From Gracilibacillus orientalis (GTDB lineage Bacteria; Bacillota; Bacilli; Bacillales; Amphibacillaceae), in the NCBI RefSeq assembly GCF_900114645.1, contig NZ_FOTR01000016.1, positions 1 through 64,000 of the forward strand: a stretch of DNA of 64,000 bases. Reading direction: 5' to 3'. This document shows, piece after piece, positions 26,082 through 35,480 of this stretch. Position 1 is the first letter of the stretch. Each line of letters begins with the position of its first letter. A program made the translations under genes and the position numbers. The notes below the pieces were generated by a model. It was given only the letters and a program-made list of their open reading frames with translations. It was not told the DNA's origin and did no database searches.

Positions 26082-27095
26082 CTAACCAACAATCTGATAA
26101 TATAGCTTTTTAGCATCCTCTATCGAATGGGTACCGTGAACAAAGGTACGACCATCCTGAAAAAAAACCAGTCTTTTTTCATCGATATCAACAGAAACTA
26201 AAAAAGGATTTGCTTGTACCTCACCATACTGGGTAAGCTTTGACTCCAACATTTTAAGTGAATATTGTTTCCCACGAATTTGCACCGTATCTCTGCCACA
26301 CAGAACCTCTGTCTTTGTTCTGCCATGATAAGTCAAACTAGGATAAGTCGGTTCTACACCACAACTGGAGCAATTGGCTCGTTTCGCACGACTGACATCA
26401 ATCGTTTGGTAATGATTATTCCATAAATCAAAGATAATCAATTTACTATTTATTTTTGACTTCGCTTCAACTAACAGTTTTAAAGCTTCCGTTGTTTGGT
26501 GCGTAACCACCATTTGTACTGCAGGTCCAATCACTCCAACTGCATCACAGGTTGCCCCAAACATAGGCGTTACTTTTAATAAACAATCAAGGCATGGCGT
26601 TTGCCCTGGAATTATCGTGAATGTCATACCTGAACTGCCTACACATGCTCCAAAAATCCATGGTTTCCTATATTTATGGGCAAGGTCATTGATTAAAAAG
26701 CGTGTATCAAAATTATCAGTTGCATCGATTACTATGTCTGCATTTTGCACATAGCTAGTGAGATTTTCAACCGTAGCATCCATCACAACAGCGTGAATAT
26801 TTATGCCACTATTTATTTTTTTTAGTTTTCTTGCTGCGGCGATTGCCTTTGGTGTTTGTTCATGAACATCCTCTTCGGTAAATAAATGTTGACGTTGAAG
26901 GTTGGTCCATTCAACGTAATCACGATCGATGATGGTAATTTTGCCTACACCTGCACGTATCAGTATTTCGGCTGATGAAGAACCAAGTGCGCCACAACCA
27001 ATGATTAGAACATGTTTCGAAAGCAATTGTGCTTGTCCTTCTTGGCCTATTCCTTGAAAAAGCATTTGCCGATGATATCTGTTCATATCTGACAT
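26082..27095 (-). CDS. moeB: MoeB/ThiF-type adenylyltransferase
   Basis: 337 residues. The E1-like enzyme adenylates the C-terminal glycine of MoaD. It has the ATP loop GCGALGSS (about 34-41), the DNFDTR motif, and zinc-binding CxxC pairs (CLDC and CSSC). A short C-terminal domain of about 75 residues follows, which is not a full rhodanese. In Bacillaceae such proteins can also serve ThiS; genomic position here points to MoaD. Located between moaA and moeA. Confidence 0.88.
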   Translation of the reverse strand: MSDMNRYHRQMLFQGIGQEGQAQLLSKHVLIIGCGALGSSSAEILIRAGVGKITIIDRDYVEWTNLQRQHLFTEEDVHEQTPKAIAAARKLKKINSGINIHAVVMDATVENLTSYVQNADIVIDATDNFDTRFLINDLAHKYRKPWIFGACVGSSGMTFTIIPGQTPCLDCLLKVTPMFGATCDAVGVIGPAVQMVVTHQTTEALKLLVEAKSKINSKLIIFDLWNNHYQTIDVSRAKRANCSSCGVEPTYPSLTYHGRTKTEVLCGRDTVQIRGKQYSLKMLESKLTQYGEVQANPFLVSVDIDEKRLVFFQDGRTFVHGTHSIEDAKKLYYQIVG

Positions 27096-27112
27096 CCGAT
27101 ACAGTCCTCTCT

Positions 27113-28129
27113 TTAACCACCTATATAAGACATTTCAATCTTCTTACGGTTTTTGGCAGTTTCTTCTGTACGTTCATCTGAATAACGGTCATCACGATAT
27201 TTCCAACGAGAAACAATTGTATCCGTTACTTCTTCATCTGTTGCTCCATTACGTAAAATATCTTTAAGGTTCAAACCTTCTCCAGCAAATAAACAAGTGA
27301 AAAAGTGACCATCTGCTGCAATTCTTGCTCTTGTACAAGAAGAACAAAATGATTCCGACACAGATGTGATAAATCCCACTTCCGTATTTGTTCCCTTATA
27401 GCGGTAACGTTTTGCTACCTCACCAAAATAGGCAGGATCAACTGGTTCTAATTCAAACTGTTCTGAAATCTCATCGTACATCTCTTTTTTTGTTACAACA
27501 TGCTTAAAGTCCCAGCCGTTCGTTTGACCAACATCCATAAATTCAATGAAACGTAACGTTACACCAAGCTCTTTAAAATACTTAGCCATTGGTACCACTT
27601 GATGGTCATTCATCCCTTTTTTCACTACCATATTCACTTTCACACCTAATCCGGTTTCTTTTGCCTTGATAATACTGTCAATCACAGGCTGAGTACGTAC
27701 CCTACTGTCATTTATCTTCATAAATGTGTCATCATCAATCGCATCTAAACTAACATTAACACGTTTTAAACCAGCATTTTTGAGATCCTCTGCCATCTTT
27801 CCAAGCAAGACAGCATTCGTTGTCAGTCCAATATCTTGCAAGCCCTCCAAGTTGGATAATCGCTTGATTAAAGTGGTAATATCACGTCTTAATAATGGTT
27901 CACCACCAGTTAAACGAATCTTGCGAACACCTAAGTTTAAAAATACTTTTGTTAGCCGCTCGATTTCTTCAAAACTTAATAAGTGTTCTTTTGGTAAAAA
28001 GGCGAAATCCTTTCCGAAAATCTCCCGTGGCATACAGTAGCGGCAACGAAAATTGCAACGATCTGTCACAGAGATCCGCAAATCTTGTAGCGTTCGACCA
28101 AATTTATCTGTTATGACTGACTGTTGCAT
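27113..28129 (-). CDS. moaA: GTP 3',8-cyclase
   Basis: 338 residues, radical SAM enzyme for the first step of molybdenum cofactor synthesis. N-terminal cluster motif C-x3-C-x2-C in [12 protein letters not shown] (about residues 23-34), and a C-terminal second cluster, C-x2-C ... C in [11 protein letters not shown] with CLFAG. The GG end is present as YIGG. It is the first gene of the operon; ATG 28129 follows GGAGCG. moaC and moaB/mog are not in the window. Confidence 0.95.
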   Translation of the reverse strand: MQQSVITDKFGRTLQDLRISVTDRCNFRCRYCMPREIFGKDFAFLPKEHLLSFEEIERLTKVFLNLGVRKIRLTGGEPLLRRDITTLIKRLSNLEGLQDIGLTTNAVLLGKMAEDLKNAGLKRVNVSLDAIDDDTFMKINDSRVRTQPVIDSIIKAKETGLGVKVNMVVKKGMNDHQVVPMAKYFKELGVTLRFIEFMDVGQTNGWDFKHVVTKKEMYDEISEQFELEPVDPAYFGEVAKRYRYKGTNTEVGFITSVSESFCSSCTRARIAADGHFFTCLFAGEGLNLKDILRNGATDEEVTDTIVSRWKYRDDRYSDERTEETAKNRKKIEMSYIGG

Positions 28130-28353
28130 GTTGAATCGCTCCGTTTCATAAGTAGTTTATCTATATTTAGTAAAATAAATTGTATATAAAATCATTGTGA
28201 GAAACATCACAACTACTGATAAAAAGAAAAAAGAAGATTATATTATTTCCCCTCTATTTAAAACTTCTCTCACTGTAATACATGCTGCTTTATAGTTAAT
28301 GCTATAGAATAAAATGGATATCGAATTGCTGTTGCTAGCACTCCTGCACTGCA

Positions 28354-28797
28354 TTACTCATTGTTTGTAAAGGTATTGGCTACACCCATTTCAGTTGCCA
28401 AGTAGGTACGGATATGAGTACTGAAGTTCGTAAGTGTATTTATATTTTCATTTAAAATAGATTGTAGTTGTTTGTGATCAATTTGTCTATAGTGCTGAAC
28501 AAGTGTCTTTCGCAATCCAATAATTGCTTCATACGCACGATTTTCATTCTCTGGAATAACATTTTCATCAATTAGAATATGAACAATGTCCAAGTAACTT
28601 CCTGGATCACGCATGATAAACCCATCGATCATCATATTTCCGACATCTAAGATATTTTCAATTAATAGATGTGTTATTCGTTCTAACGCTAAGTATTCAA
28701 TAGATGATTGAAATTTATTCTCTTTCACTAACGCTAATGTTTGATCAAAATATTCTAATGTTTCATTCATTTTTCTCATATCAACAAAATACACCAC
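28354..28797 (-). CDS. yutE: DUF86/HepT-like protein YutE
   Basis: 147 residues from a GTG at 28797 (GTG 28794 also possible) after TAGGGGG. It matches the DUF86 family, a HEPN-type helical bundle. The segment LRKTLVQHYRQID near residue 110 is the HepT-like R-x5-HY motif; HepT ribonucleases normally have Rx4HxY, so the spacing is one longer and toxicity is doubtful. No MNT antitoxin gene is adjacent. Conserved yut-region position suggests a housekeeping role. Confidence 0.8.
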   Translation of the reverse strand: MVYFVDMRKMNETLEYFDQTLALVKENKFQSSIEYLALERITHLLIENILDVGNMMIDGFIMRDPGSYLDIVHILIDENVIPENENRAYEAIIGLRKTLVQHYRQIDHKQLQSILNENINTLTNFSTHIRTYLATEMGVANTFTNNE

Positions 28798-28875
28798 TAA
28801 TCCCCCTACATTTCCAAAACAAGTCTAACTATATGATACCATATTACAAAAGATGTCGTTAGTGATAAATTCCGA

Positions 28876-28977
28876 TTAATTTGGTTGTATAAGATTGGAC
28901 AGGATGCAAAATAGTAATTGTGCCCGAGTTTTGAAGATCAAATCCATTAGATTTCTTAGAACTGGCTTGATAAACAT
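28876..28977 (-). CDS. Possible short ORF after the membrane-protein pair
   Basis: 33 codons from ATG 28977, eight bases after a perfect GGAGG. The product is MFIKPVLRNLMDLIFKTRAQ plus a hydrophobic tail. A second frame through the same DNA reads LTKGHQTGGLENVYQASSKK, also protein-like, so this may be the relic of a different gene. The only real support is the ribosome binding site and the position 26 bp after the membrane gene. Confidence 0.2.
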   Translation of the reverse strand: MFIKPVLRNLMDLIFKTRAQLLFCILSNLIQPN

Positions 28978-29003
28978 TTTCCAATCCTCCTGTTTGGTGT
29001 CCT

Positions 29004-29351
29004 TTAGTTAGAAAAATCCTTTTTATATCGAACAGCTAGATATATTCCTGAAGCGATAAATGCAAGAGAATACTTGAATAAGAAGAAAATTTGCCACATA
29101 TAATCTTTTGGGAAAATTATGTCGGACAAAATTACTACCCATAATAAAATATAGGCACTTCTTAAATGTATTTGATTTGTTCTTTCGTCAGGTTTACCTA
29201 TTTTTTGGGAATATGCATATATCAGAATCAAGCCAACTAAAAGCAATACAAAACCACTGCCTAGAAGCATATTCCAATTACCAGGTGATGCTTCCGCCCA
29301 TGTTTTTAAAGGATAAAAGATTGTATGTGATATTTCATCAGGGTTATTCAT
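29004..29351 (-). CDS. Small membrane protein of an XRE-membrane pair
   Basis: 115 residues from ATG 29351 (MNNPDEISHTIFYPLKTWAE), nine bases after AAAGGAA. Three or four hydrophobic segments (LLGSGFVLLLVGLILIYAYS; SAYILLWVVILSDIIF; the C-terminal FKYSLAFIASGIYLAV) with DERTNQIHLRSA between them. This DExT/ERxxxI loop after a helix is typical of DUF2178-like proteins paired with small HTH regulators. It overlaps the regulator gene by eight bases. The function is unknown. Confidence 0.7.
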   Translation of the reverse strand: MNNPDEISHTIFYPLKTWAEASPGNWNMLLGSGFVLLLVGLILIYAYSQKIGKPDERTNQIHLRSAYILLWVVILSDIIFPKDYMWQIFFLFKYSLAFIASGIYLAVRYKKDFSN

Positions 29352-29580
29352 TTGAATCATTTCCTTTCTCATAAGTAAAAATATCGTTAACATCAACATT
29401 AAAAAATTCGGCAATTCGATAGGCCAACAGCAGAGTCGGAACATAATTTCCTTTTTCCATTACGAAAATGGTTTGTTTGGAAACACCGACCTTCTCTGCT
29501 AATTCTTTCTGAGACATTCTGGCAAGCACACGATATTCATAAACCTTATTGGATATCGAATCACCAGACTTTTTTTTCAT
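29344..29580 (-). CDS. Small XRE-family regulator
   Basis: 78 residues from ATG 29580 (MKKKSGDSISNKVYEYRVLA), seven bases after AAGAGGTGA. A compact helix-turn-helix: RMSQKELAEKVGVSKQTIFVMEKGNYVPTLLLAYRIAEFF, residues about 22-62. Regulators of this size paired with membrane proteins control their own operon and often cell-envelope or developmental traits. Translationally coupled to the membrane gene. Confidence 0.85.
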   Translation of the reverse strand: MKKKSGDSISNKVYEYRVLARMSQKELAEKVGVSKQTIFVMEKGNYVPTLLLAYRIAEFFNVDVNDIFTYEKGNDSNE

Positions 29581-29708
29581 GACTATCACCTCTTAAAAAA
29601 TATTATAAACTTTAATTTTATAAAAGTAAAGTAAACTTATACAAAAGATATAAATACTTTAACTAAAGATTGTATTACTTTGATTTAACAAGAGCGAGAA
29701 TGCAGAAA

Positions 29709-29741
29709 GAACCTGACGTAAGTATGAATTTCGTCAGGTTC
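29709..29741. other. Inverted repeat
   Basis: GAACCTGACG and CGTCAGGTTC, 10 bp, loop of 13. There is no T-run, so it may be an operator or a weak terminator. The rest of 29590-30010 holds a 60-codon forward frame starting at a GTG with poor support, not annotated. Confidence 0.4.
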
Positions 29742-30019
29742 ACATATCGATCTGGTTTAATTTAAGGTTTTTGATGGTGCATCTTATAATATTTATTAGT
29801 GCAATGGTGTGCTTTACTTTACCAAGTTTGCTCAATGCCTGATCCTCAGAAAGGGAGTATTTTTCCGCAGCAACGATCAAGCAATCATCAATAAAAGAAT
29901 GAAAGAAGGCAAGTCTAAAAAAGATACCTTCGCAGTTGAAAATTTCATCGATAGCTGTTCTTTAAATAATTTACAGAAAAGGGAGAAATGACTATAATTT
30001 GGATTAGGGAGTGATGTTG

Positions 30020-30301
30020 ATGAGTGATGAAAAATTAAAATTTATCAAAAATGAAACAGAACAAAGTACTACACGGCTTGTTAGTTTTAAAGGAGATATG
30101 GAGAGGTTTGATCTAGCGGTTATATCTTCTCCGGCATTCGGCGACGACTGTCTTGTAGTAGACCTTAATACGAATAAATACTCACGTATTAATATTGACA
30201 AACTTAAAGAAAATTATTATGTAGAACATGCTTTTCAATTCAATGAAATAGAAGCAGAGGATTTCAGGTTATTCATCAAGCCATTATTGAACGAAAACTA
30301 A
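30020..30301 (+). CDS. SAV0927/DUF3055-like protein
   Basis: 93 residues from ATG 30020 (MSDEKLKFIKNETEQSTTRL), eight bases after GGGAG. The pattern TTRLVSFKGDMERFDLAVIS and VVDLNTNKYSRINIDKL resembles the DUF3055/SAV0927 family of short Firmicute proteins with no known function. It lies convergent with yutD, sharing a bidirectional terminator. Confidence 0.6.
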   Translation: MSDEKLKFIKNETEQSTTRLVSFKGDMERFDLAVISSPAFGDDCLVVDLNTNKYSRINIDKLKENYYVEHAFQFNEIEAEDFRLFIKPLLNEN

Positions 30302-30323
30302 CACATCCTTATGTGTTAGTTTT
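30294..30323. terminator. Bidirectional terminator between 30020-30301 and yutD
   Basis: AAAACTAACACAT-cctt-ATGTGTTAGTTTT, 13-bp perfect stem with A and T runs on the two sides; it overlaps the last codons of the forward gene. Confidence 0.9.
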
Positions 30324-30591
30324 CAATTTGTTTAACAATAAAAAAACGGCAACCAAAATTACAATATTCGTATAAATAATCTTCACAGGTACTAATTTTT
30401 GTATCAAAAGATGCTTTAGGGCTTTGATCATCATAAAACCCTTTGAGACGAAGCTGCTCATAACCCCAGTCTCCTACAATAAAATCATATTTACTTAAAA
30501 TATCTGTAAATCTTTCCTTAAACGCTTCTTCCTCAAAACCGTTACGATAGTCCTTAATGATTTCATAACAATGACCTTGAACTTCTACCAC
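30316..30591 (-). CDS. yutD: YutD family (DUF1027) protein
   Basis: 91 residues; clear match to YutD: YEIIKDYRNGFEEEAFKERF, KYDFIVGDWGYEQLRLKGFY, and DYLYEYCNFGCRFFIVK. A conserved Bacillales protein of unknown function. It sits beside lytH (yunA), as in Bacillus subtilis, in the opposite direction to it. Confidence 0.92.
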   Translation of the reverse strand: MVEVQGHCYEIIKDYRNGFEEEAFKERFTDILSKYDFIVGDWGYEQLRLKGFYDDQSPKASFDTKISTCEDYLYEYCNFGCRFFIVKQIEN

Positions 30592-30710
30592 TATATCTCA
30601 CACCTTTTTTTGCAATATTCAAATTTAACAAAAGTTACTAGCATGAAATCAAAGTTTATAACCTAAACTAACGTTATCCTTTGAAAAATTAACTAGGGAG
30701 GCTATATCCT

Positions 30711-31667
30711 TTGATTCAGCGTTGCTTATTATTAACATTCACAATTTTTTTGCTTCTTTCTACTATAGCACATGCAGAAGAAAATGTGGATATCGATCAA
30801 GAAAAAATCAGCCTATATAAACAAATGGAAGCTATCACATTAATTCCTTGGTATTATTTAGCAGCAATTAACCGTTATGAATCCAATATTAATTCCGATC
30901 AGTCAGATGAAAATTCATTAATTAGGATCAAGATCCCTGAACAAAAATGGTATGGACTTACTCCTGCCAACGAACCAACTGCTGAAAGTGTACTTGAATT
31001 TTTTAATGGTATTGGAAGAGATGGTGATGGTGACGAAACAGCCGATCACACTAATGAATATGATATTTTATATACGATGGCCCATTATCTTCAACAATAC
31101 GGACATTCAGATCAAGATATTCGCACAGCACTTTGGAATTATTATCACCGAGAATTAACTGTTTTATCTATTATGAACTATGCCCGTCTGTTTAAAACGT
31201 ATCAAAAAATCAGTCTTGATGAAACAGCTTTTCCAATACCAAAAGGTTATAATTACACCTACCATAACACATGGGGTGATGCTAGAGGATTTGGTGGAAG
31301 GAGAATTCACGAAGGAACTGACATATTTGCTGGTTATGGAACACCAGTAAGAGCTACCACTTTTGGTGTTGTAGAGCTTAAAGGCTGGAATAAATTTGGT
31401 GGTTGGCGCATTGGTATTCGTGATATCTACAACAGATATCATTACTATGCTCATTTAAATGGATTTACTGATGGTCTGGAAATAGGTGATATCGTGGAAG
31501 CAGGGCAAGCGATCGGATCTGTCGGCTCCACTGGTTATGGCCCTCCAGGAACCTCTGGAAAATTCCCGCCCCATTTACATTATGGTATGTATAAAGATAA
31601 TGGTAAAACAGAATGGTCATTTGATCCCTATCCACATTTAAAACGATGGGAAAGTAAAGATCCGTAA
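30711..31667 (+). CDS. lytH: L-Ala-D-Glu endopeptidase LytH, sporulation
   Basis: 318 residues from TTG 30711, with AGGGAGG ten bases before. A signal peptide (LLLTFTIFLLLSTIAHAEE) directs export. The C-terminal half is an M23 zinc peptidase: H200 to D204 in HEGTD, and the HLHYG motif near residue 287. LytH (YunA) trims peptide side chains to single L-alanine in spore cortex synthesis. Position next to yutD and yunB agrees. The N-terminal domain (25-165) is family-specific. Confidence 0.9.
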   Translation: MIQRCLLLTFTIFLLLSTIAHAEENVDIDQEKISLYKQMEAITLIPWYYLAAINRYESNINSDQSDENSLIRIKIPEQKWYGLTPANEPTAESVLEFFNGIGRDGDGDETADHTNEYDILYTMAHYLQQYGHSDQDIRTALWNYYHRELTVLSIMNYARLFKTYQKISLDETAFPIPKGYNYTYHNTWGDARGFGGRRIHEGTDIFAGYGTPVRATTFGVVELKGWNKFGGWRIGIRDIYNRYHYYAHLNGFTDGLEIGDIVEAGQAIGSVGSTGYGPPGTSGKFPPHLHYGMYKDNGKTEWSFDPYPHLKRWESKDP

Positions 31668-31689
31668 AGTGATAATCACTTTACGGATC
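31659..31689. terminator. Terminator after lytH
   Basis: GATCCGTAAAGTGA-taa-TCACTTTACGGATC, 14-bp perfect stem then TTTATATTTATT; the stem begins inside the last lytH codons. It may also end the convergent transporter unit. Confidence 0.88.
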
Positions 31690-31696
31690 TTTATAT

Positions 31697-31798
31697 TTAT
31701 TCTTTGGATGCAATTCTTGCTTTTATTATACTTGCTACTAAGCCGCCCCATATAATAACAATACCAATCACTGCCATAACTATTGCACTACCAGACAT
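31697..31798 (-). CDS. MetS-type small subunit of NSS transporter
   Basis: 33 residues, ATG 31798 after GGAGG. A single transmembrane helix (AVIGIVIIWGGLVASIIKAR) with a short basic tail. It directly follows the NSS transporter gene, 26 bp downstream, which is the arrangement of MetS-type accessory subunits that are needed by MetP-type Na+/amino-acid symporters. Confidence 0.88.
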   Translation of the reverse strand: MSGSAIVMAVIGIVIIWGGLVASIIKARIASKE

Positions 31799-31824
31799 GA
31801 AGCAAACCTCCTTTTAGACGAAAT

Positions 31825-33306
31825 TTATGATTCTTTATCTTTACTTGGCCATTTTTTAATAGTTATCACTGCACCTAACAACATCGCTCCAATTGCTACT
31901 AACCAGCCAAAGTTGAATAAGAAATCAAATGGGTAGTCCTCATATGGACGTGATACTTCCGTTTTCAAGTTTAGTATCATCATACAGCCTAATACAAGCG
32001 GTGTAATAAAACCTAAGCAAATTCTCCACCATATACCAAGTTTAATGTCTGATACAGAATTTGCATGATTTTGTAAATCTTTTAATGAACGAGCAAACCA
32101 TGCTATCGCCACTACTTCAAATAGACCAGCTAAGGCAACACCATAGTTATTAATAAAGTGGTCAACAGTATCCAAGAGGTTAAGTCCACCTTGGGTCGCA
32201 TAGAATAATGAAACGAGCAATGCAAGACCACCACCGCACAGTACCGCTGTCCCACGTGAAATCGAGAACTTCTCCTGTAAACCTGCAATATAGGTTTCTG
32301 AAATCGAGATCATGGATGATAAACCTGCTAAAAACAAGGCTGCAAAGAACAGGAATCCAAAGAATCCGGATGCAGGCATTTGACTAATGATTTCAGGGAA
32401 CACCATAAACGCTAACCCGACACCACTTTCAACTACTTCAGATATATCTGTATCCGCTTGAACTGACATAAATCCTAGTGCCGCAAAAACACCAATACCA
32501 GCTAATAGTTCAAAAGATGAATTCGCAAAACCGGTGATAAACGCATTATTAGTAATATCAGACTTTTTGGGTAAATAAGAAGAATAAGTAATCATGATAG
32601 CAAATGCGATCGACAAACTAAAGAAAATTTGACCATATGCTGCAACCCAAACAGAACCATCAAAAATACTACCCCAATCAGGTTTAAAAAATGCATCTAA
32701 ACCTTCCATTGCCCCAGGTAATGTAACTGCGCGAATAACAATAATGAAAAACACAATAAATAATGTCGGAATAAAGATTCTATTAGCAAACTCAATACCT
32801 TTCTTAACACCTCGTCCTAGGAAGAATAACACAATTACCCAGACAACAAGTAAAGGAATCATTACAGCAGGTACCACTGAACCGAATGTACCAGCATCTG
32901 CAAGGTTTAAAAAGTCCCCAACAAAGAATCCTGTCGGGTCATTACCCCACTTAGTTCCAAAAGAGAAATAGGCATACATAATAGACCAAGCAATAATAAT
33001 TGGATAGTAAGTAGAAATAACGAATGAAATAAGGACTTGCCACCAGCCTATCCATTCCACACCTTTACTAATCTTCGAAAAACTTCTTGGTGATGAGCTA
33101 CGATACTTATGTCCAATTGTATATTCCATAATCAGTAGTGGAATACCTGCCGTTAATAATGCAAATAAGTATGGAACAAAGAATGCACCTCCACCATTTT
33201 CAAAAGCTGTTGCAGGGAAACGCCAGATATTTCCTAAACCTACTGCAGACCCAATTGCTGCTAGAAGGAAACCTAGACGTGTGCCCCACTGTGATCTGTT
33301 TTCCAT
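31825..33306 (-). CDS. Na+-dependent amino-acid symporter (NSS family)
   Basis: 493 residues with 11-12 membrane helices. N-terminal signature RLGFLLAAIGSAVGLGNIWRFP with the unwound TM1 sodium site, then GGGAFFVPYL. MetP-like NSS proteins import methionine and alanine with Na+. Together with the 33-residue partner it forms a two-component transporter. The exact substrate is inferred from the partner gene. It has a good AAGGAG site and its own promoter region at 33310-33410. Confidence 0.88.
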   Translation of the reverse strand: MENRSQWGTRLGFLLAAIGSAVGLGNIWRFPATAFENGGGAFFVPYLFALLTAGIPLLIMEYTIGHKYRSSSPRSFSKISKGVEWIGWWQVLISFVISTYYPIIIAWSIMYAYFSFGTKWGNDPTGFFVGDFLNLADAGTFGSVVPAVMIPLLVVWVIVLFFLGRGVKKGIEFANRIFIPTLFIVFFIIVIRAVTLPGAMEGLDAFFKPDWGSIFDGSVWVAAYGQIFFSLSIAFAIMITYSSYLPKKSDITNNAFITGFANSSFELLAGIGVFAALGFMSVQADTDISEVVESGVGLAFMVFPEIISQMPASGFFGFLFFAALFLAGLSSMISISETYIAGLQEKFSISRGTAVLCGGGLALLVSLFYATQGGLNLLDTVDHFINNYGVALAGLFEVVAIAWFARSLKDLQNHANSVSDIKLGIWWRICLGFITPLVLGCMMILNLKTEVSRPYEDYPFDFLFNFGWLVAIGAMLLGAVITIKKWPSKDKES

Positions 33307-33417
33307 TAACCTAACTCCTTCCTTTTTAAATATTCTCTATATTAACAATAGTTTTAATCTTTGAAATTATATCGAACTTTTGAATATTCTGTCAAAGGAA
33401 AATATAGGAATATTTTA

Positions 33418-34209
33418 TTATTCTAAATCTGGATCTATTGGAATAGAAAGATCAGATGATCCCTCTCCACCTTCATTATAATAATTCGGAACATCACCAG
33501 GATGAAATACTTTTGTTACAGGAATATCTTGAACCACTTTATACGGCTCGGAAGCAAAGGGTATCACTACCATCATTTCTACTGCTATATGCACATTAAC
33601 ATGAATATACGCGCCATTTATACCAGTTTCAACGATTTTACTCGTTAATTCTGTTTCAACACTACCAATCACTTCCATATTCACTGGTACTTTTGGCCCG
33701 AGATTAGCTAATATAGGAACCCCTAATGCTTGGCCTAAAGGAACTTCCACTAATAATCCTTGTTCTCTTACATCATTAAGTAATTCTTGTTCAGATGGCT
33801 CGAGGTCCATTTCTACCTCAAGAGGTACACCGGTTTCAGGCCGTTCCCCTTTCTCCAATAACTTAAGAAAATTTTCTACACGATATTGAACATTTCTTTG
33901 CACACGATTTTCAACTACTGCATTAAAAATATAATTTTCTACTCTTCCTTCATCGTCCTGTTGTACTTGTATTAAATCCCCAGCTTCTAGATCTTCATTA
34001 ATCTTTTTGCTAACAGCTATTCCCATTGCTTGGTTGGCAATCTGCTCTACACGAAATTTCGCATAATCCATCAGTACTGGTTTGATTCCCTCGTTTACAA
34101 TTAAAATACTTGTAATCATCACGAGAACAAAAAAGAAAAAAGAAATAATAACTAATTGATTAGCTGGAGGTGAACCTATTTTTCGTCTATTCCATTTTTT
34201 TCTCCGCAT
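33418..34209 (-). CDS. yunB: Sporulation protein YunB
   Basis: 263 residues from ATG 34209 (MRRKKWNRRKIGSPPANQLV), seven bases after GGGGGG. One N-terminal membrane helix (LVIISFFFFVLVMITSILIV), then an extracytoplasmic domain with ANQAMGIAVSKKINED and the C-terminal acidic tail. The length fits YunB, made in the mother cell under sigma-E. Its exact role in spore formation is not settled. Its separation from lytH by the transporter genes is a local insertion. Confidence 0.9.
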   Translation of the reverse strand: MRRKKWNRRKIGSPPANQLVIISFFFFVLVMITSILIVNEGIKPVLMDYAKFRVEQIANQAMGIAVSKKINEDLEAGDLIQVQQDDEGRVENYIFNAVVENRVQRNVQYRVENFLKLLEKGERPETGVPLEVEMDLEPSEQELLNDVREQGLLVEVPLGQALGVPILANLGPKVPVNMEVIGSVETELTSKIVETGINGAYIHVNVHIAVEMMVVIPFASEPYKVVQDIPVTKVFHPGDVPNYYNEGGEGSSDLSIPIDPDLE

Positions 34210-34273
34210 TATAAATCCCCCCAATTCATTCATATGATTGAAGGGATATATTTAGATATAATTATATAAATTT

Positions 34274-35368
34274 TTATCTACCTGTAATTAATTGCTCCAT
34301 ATTTACGATCATGACATCCAATACCTTTGATAAATCTAAATCATACGGCTTTACTTTTAAATCATTGTCTTTCAGCACTCGAACTACTGGACGTTCATAC
34401 ATTTGCGAATTTTGACGTGCAACTACCCCTTCTCTACCATCACTTAAATAAACGTTTAAGCCATTAGGATAAACTGCAATCGTCTTCTTAAACATTTCTA
34501 CATGATGTAGGTCGAATTGAGTTCCTGCTCCACCATATAAGATTTCTAATCCTTCATGTGGCAACATCGCGTCCCGATATGTTCGATTACTTGTCACCGC
34601 ATCAAAAACATCTGCTACACCTATAATTCTGGCAAATGGGTGAATATCATCCTTATGGATACCTCGCGGATAACCTGTTCCATCTAACCGTTCATGATGC
34701 TGATAGGCGCAGTGTGCAACATGTAGCGGAATATTATGAGATTTTCGCAACAAATCAAAACCATATTCTGTATGTGCTTGCATAATCTTAAATTCCATGT
34801 TCGTAAGTCTTCCTGGCTTATTTAAAACTTCTTCTGGTATAACTATTTTACCGATATCATGTAAAACTGCACCTAACCCCAATTGTTCCATATCTTTATT
34901 TTTTAAATTCAATGCCTGTGCTAGTGCAAGTGTATACATACTCACATTTAGAGAATGGGAATAGACGTAGTCATCAATAATAAATAAGTCAGATAAATAA
35001 TGAATAACTTCATCATTTTTACTTAATTCTTTTGCAATTTCTTTTACTAATTGTTCTAATTTAAATGTAGCTTTTTCTAACAAATAATTATTTTTCGTAA
35101 GATCTTCTAATTCTAAAGATTGGAATGCCTCTTTTATTTTTTGAAGCGTTTCTATCCTTTGCTGTTCGGGAATCGGAGGATGAACAATGATATCATCTGT
35201 ATCCTCATCACGAATAAATACATAGGTTATCCCTAAATTTTTCAAACGATCAACCATGGACTTGGTTAATTGCACATTTTTTTGTAATAAGACTCGACCA
35301 TGTGCATCATATATAGGTTTTGCTAATTCAATTCCTGCTCGAATCAATTTTGTTGGAATTAATCTCAT
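34274..35368 (-). CDS. HD-GYP domain c-di-GMP phosphodiesterase
   Basis: 364 residues. The N-terminal part (1-120) is a family-specific sensory or linker region. The HD-GYP domain has H170-D171 (LHDIGKIVIPE), the HERLDGTGYPRG motif at 225-236 and the downstream DVFDAVTSNRTYR segment. It hydrolyses cyclic di-GMP to pGpG or GMP. No membrane helix, so cytoplasmic. No diguanylate cyclase is in the window; its partner and target are unknown. Confidence 0.9.
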   Translation of the reverse strand: MRLIPTKLIRAGIELAKPIYDAHGRVLLQKNVQLTKSMVDRLKNLGITYVFIRDEDTDDIIVHPPIPEQQRIETLQKIKEAFQSLELEDLTKNNYLLEKATFKLEQLVKEIAKELSKNDEVIHYLSDLFIIDDYVYSHSLNVSMYTLALAQALNLKNKDMEQLGLGAVLHDIGKIVIPEEVLNKPGRLTNMEFKIMQAHTEYGFDLLRKSHNIPLHVAHCAYQHHERLDGTGYPRGIHKDDIHPFARIIGVADVFDAVTSNRTYRDAMLPHEGLEILYGGAGTQFDLHHVEMFKKTIAVYPNGLNVYLSDGREGVVARQNSQMYERPVVRVLKDNDLKVKPYDLDLSKVLDVMIVNMEQLITGR

Positions 35369-35480
35369 TTTCTAACACCCATCTGCTATTTTGGTAAAAT
35401 TTTATCAGATAATGTCGGTATAATCTACTATTTTCATAACCTTTTTATTATTAAATGACTAAAACTAGTAAAATTGACCC

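Noticed and set aside
28130-28353. Moco riboswitch upstream of moaA
   Set aside because: The interval is AT-rich without the expected long multi-stem structure.
28354-28797. YutE as a HepT toxin with MNT antitoxin
   Set aside because: The HEPN motif has altered spacing and no MNT nucleotidyltransferase gene is adjacent.
29809-29991. 60-codon forward frame starting at GTG
   Set aside because: No ribosome binding site and no family resemblance; it may be a relic but cannot be supported.
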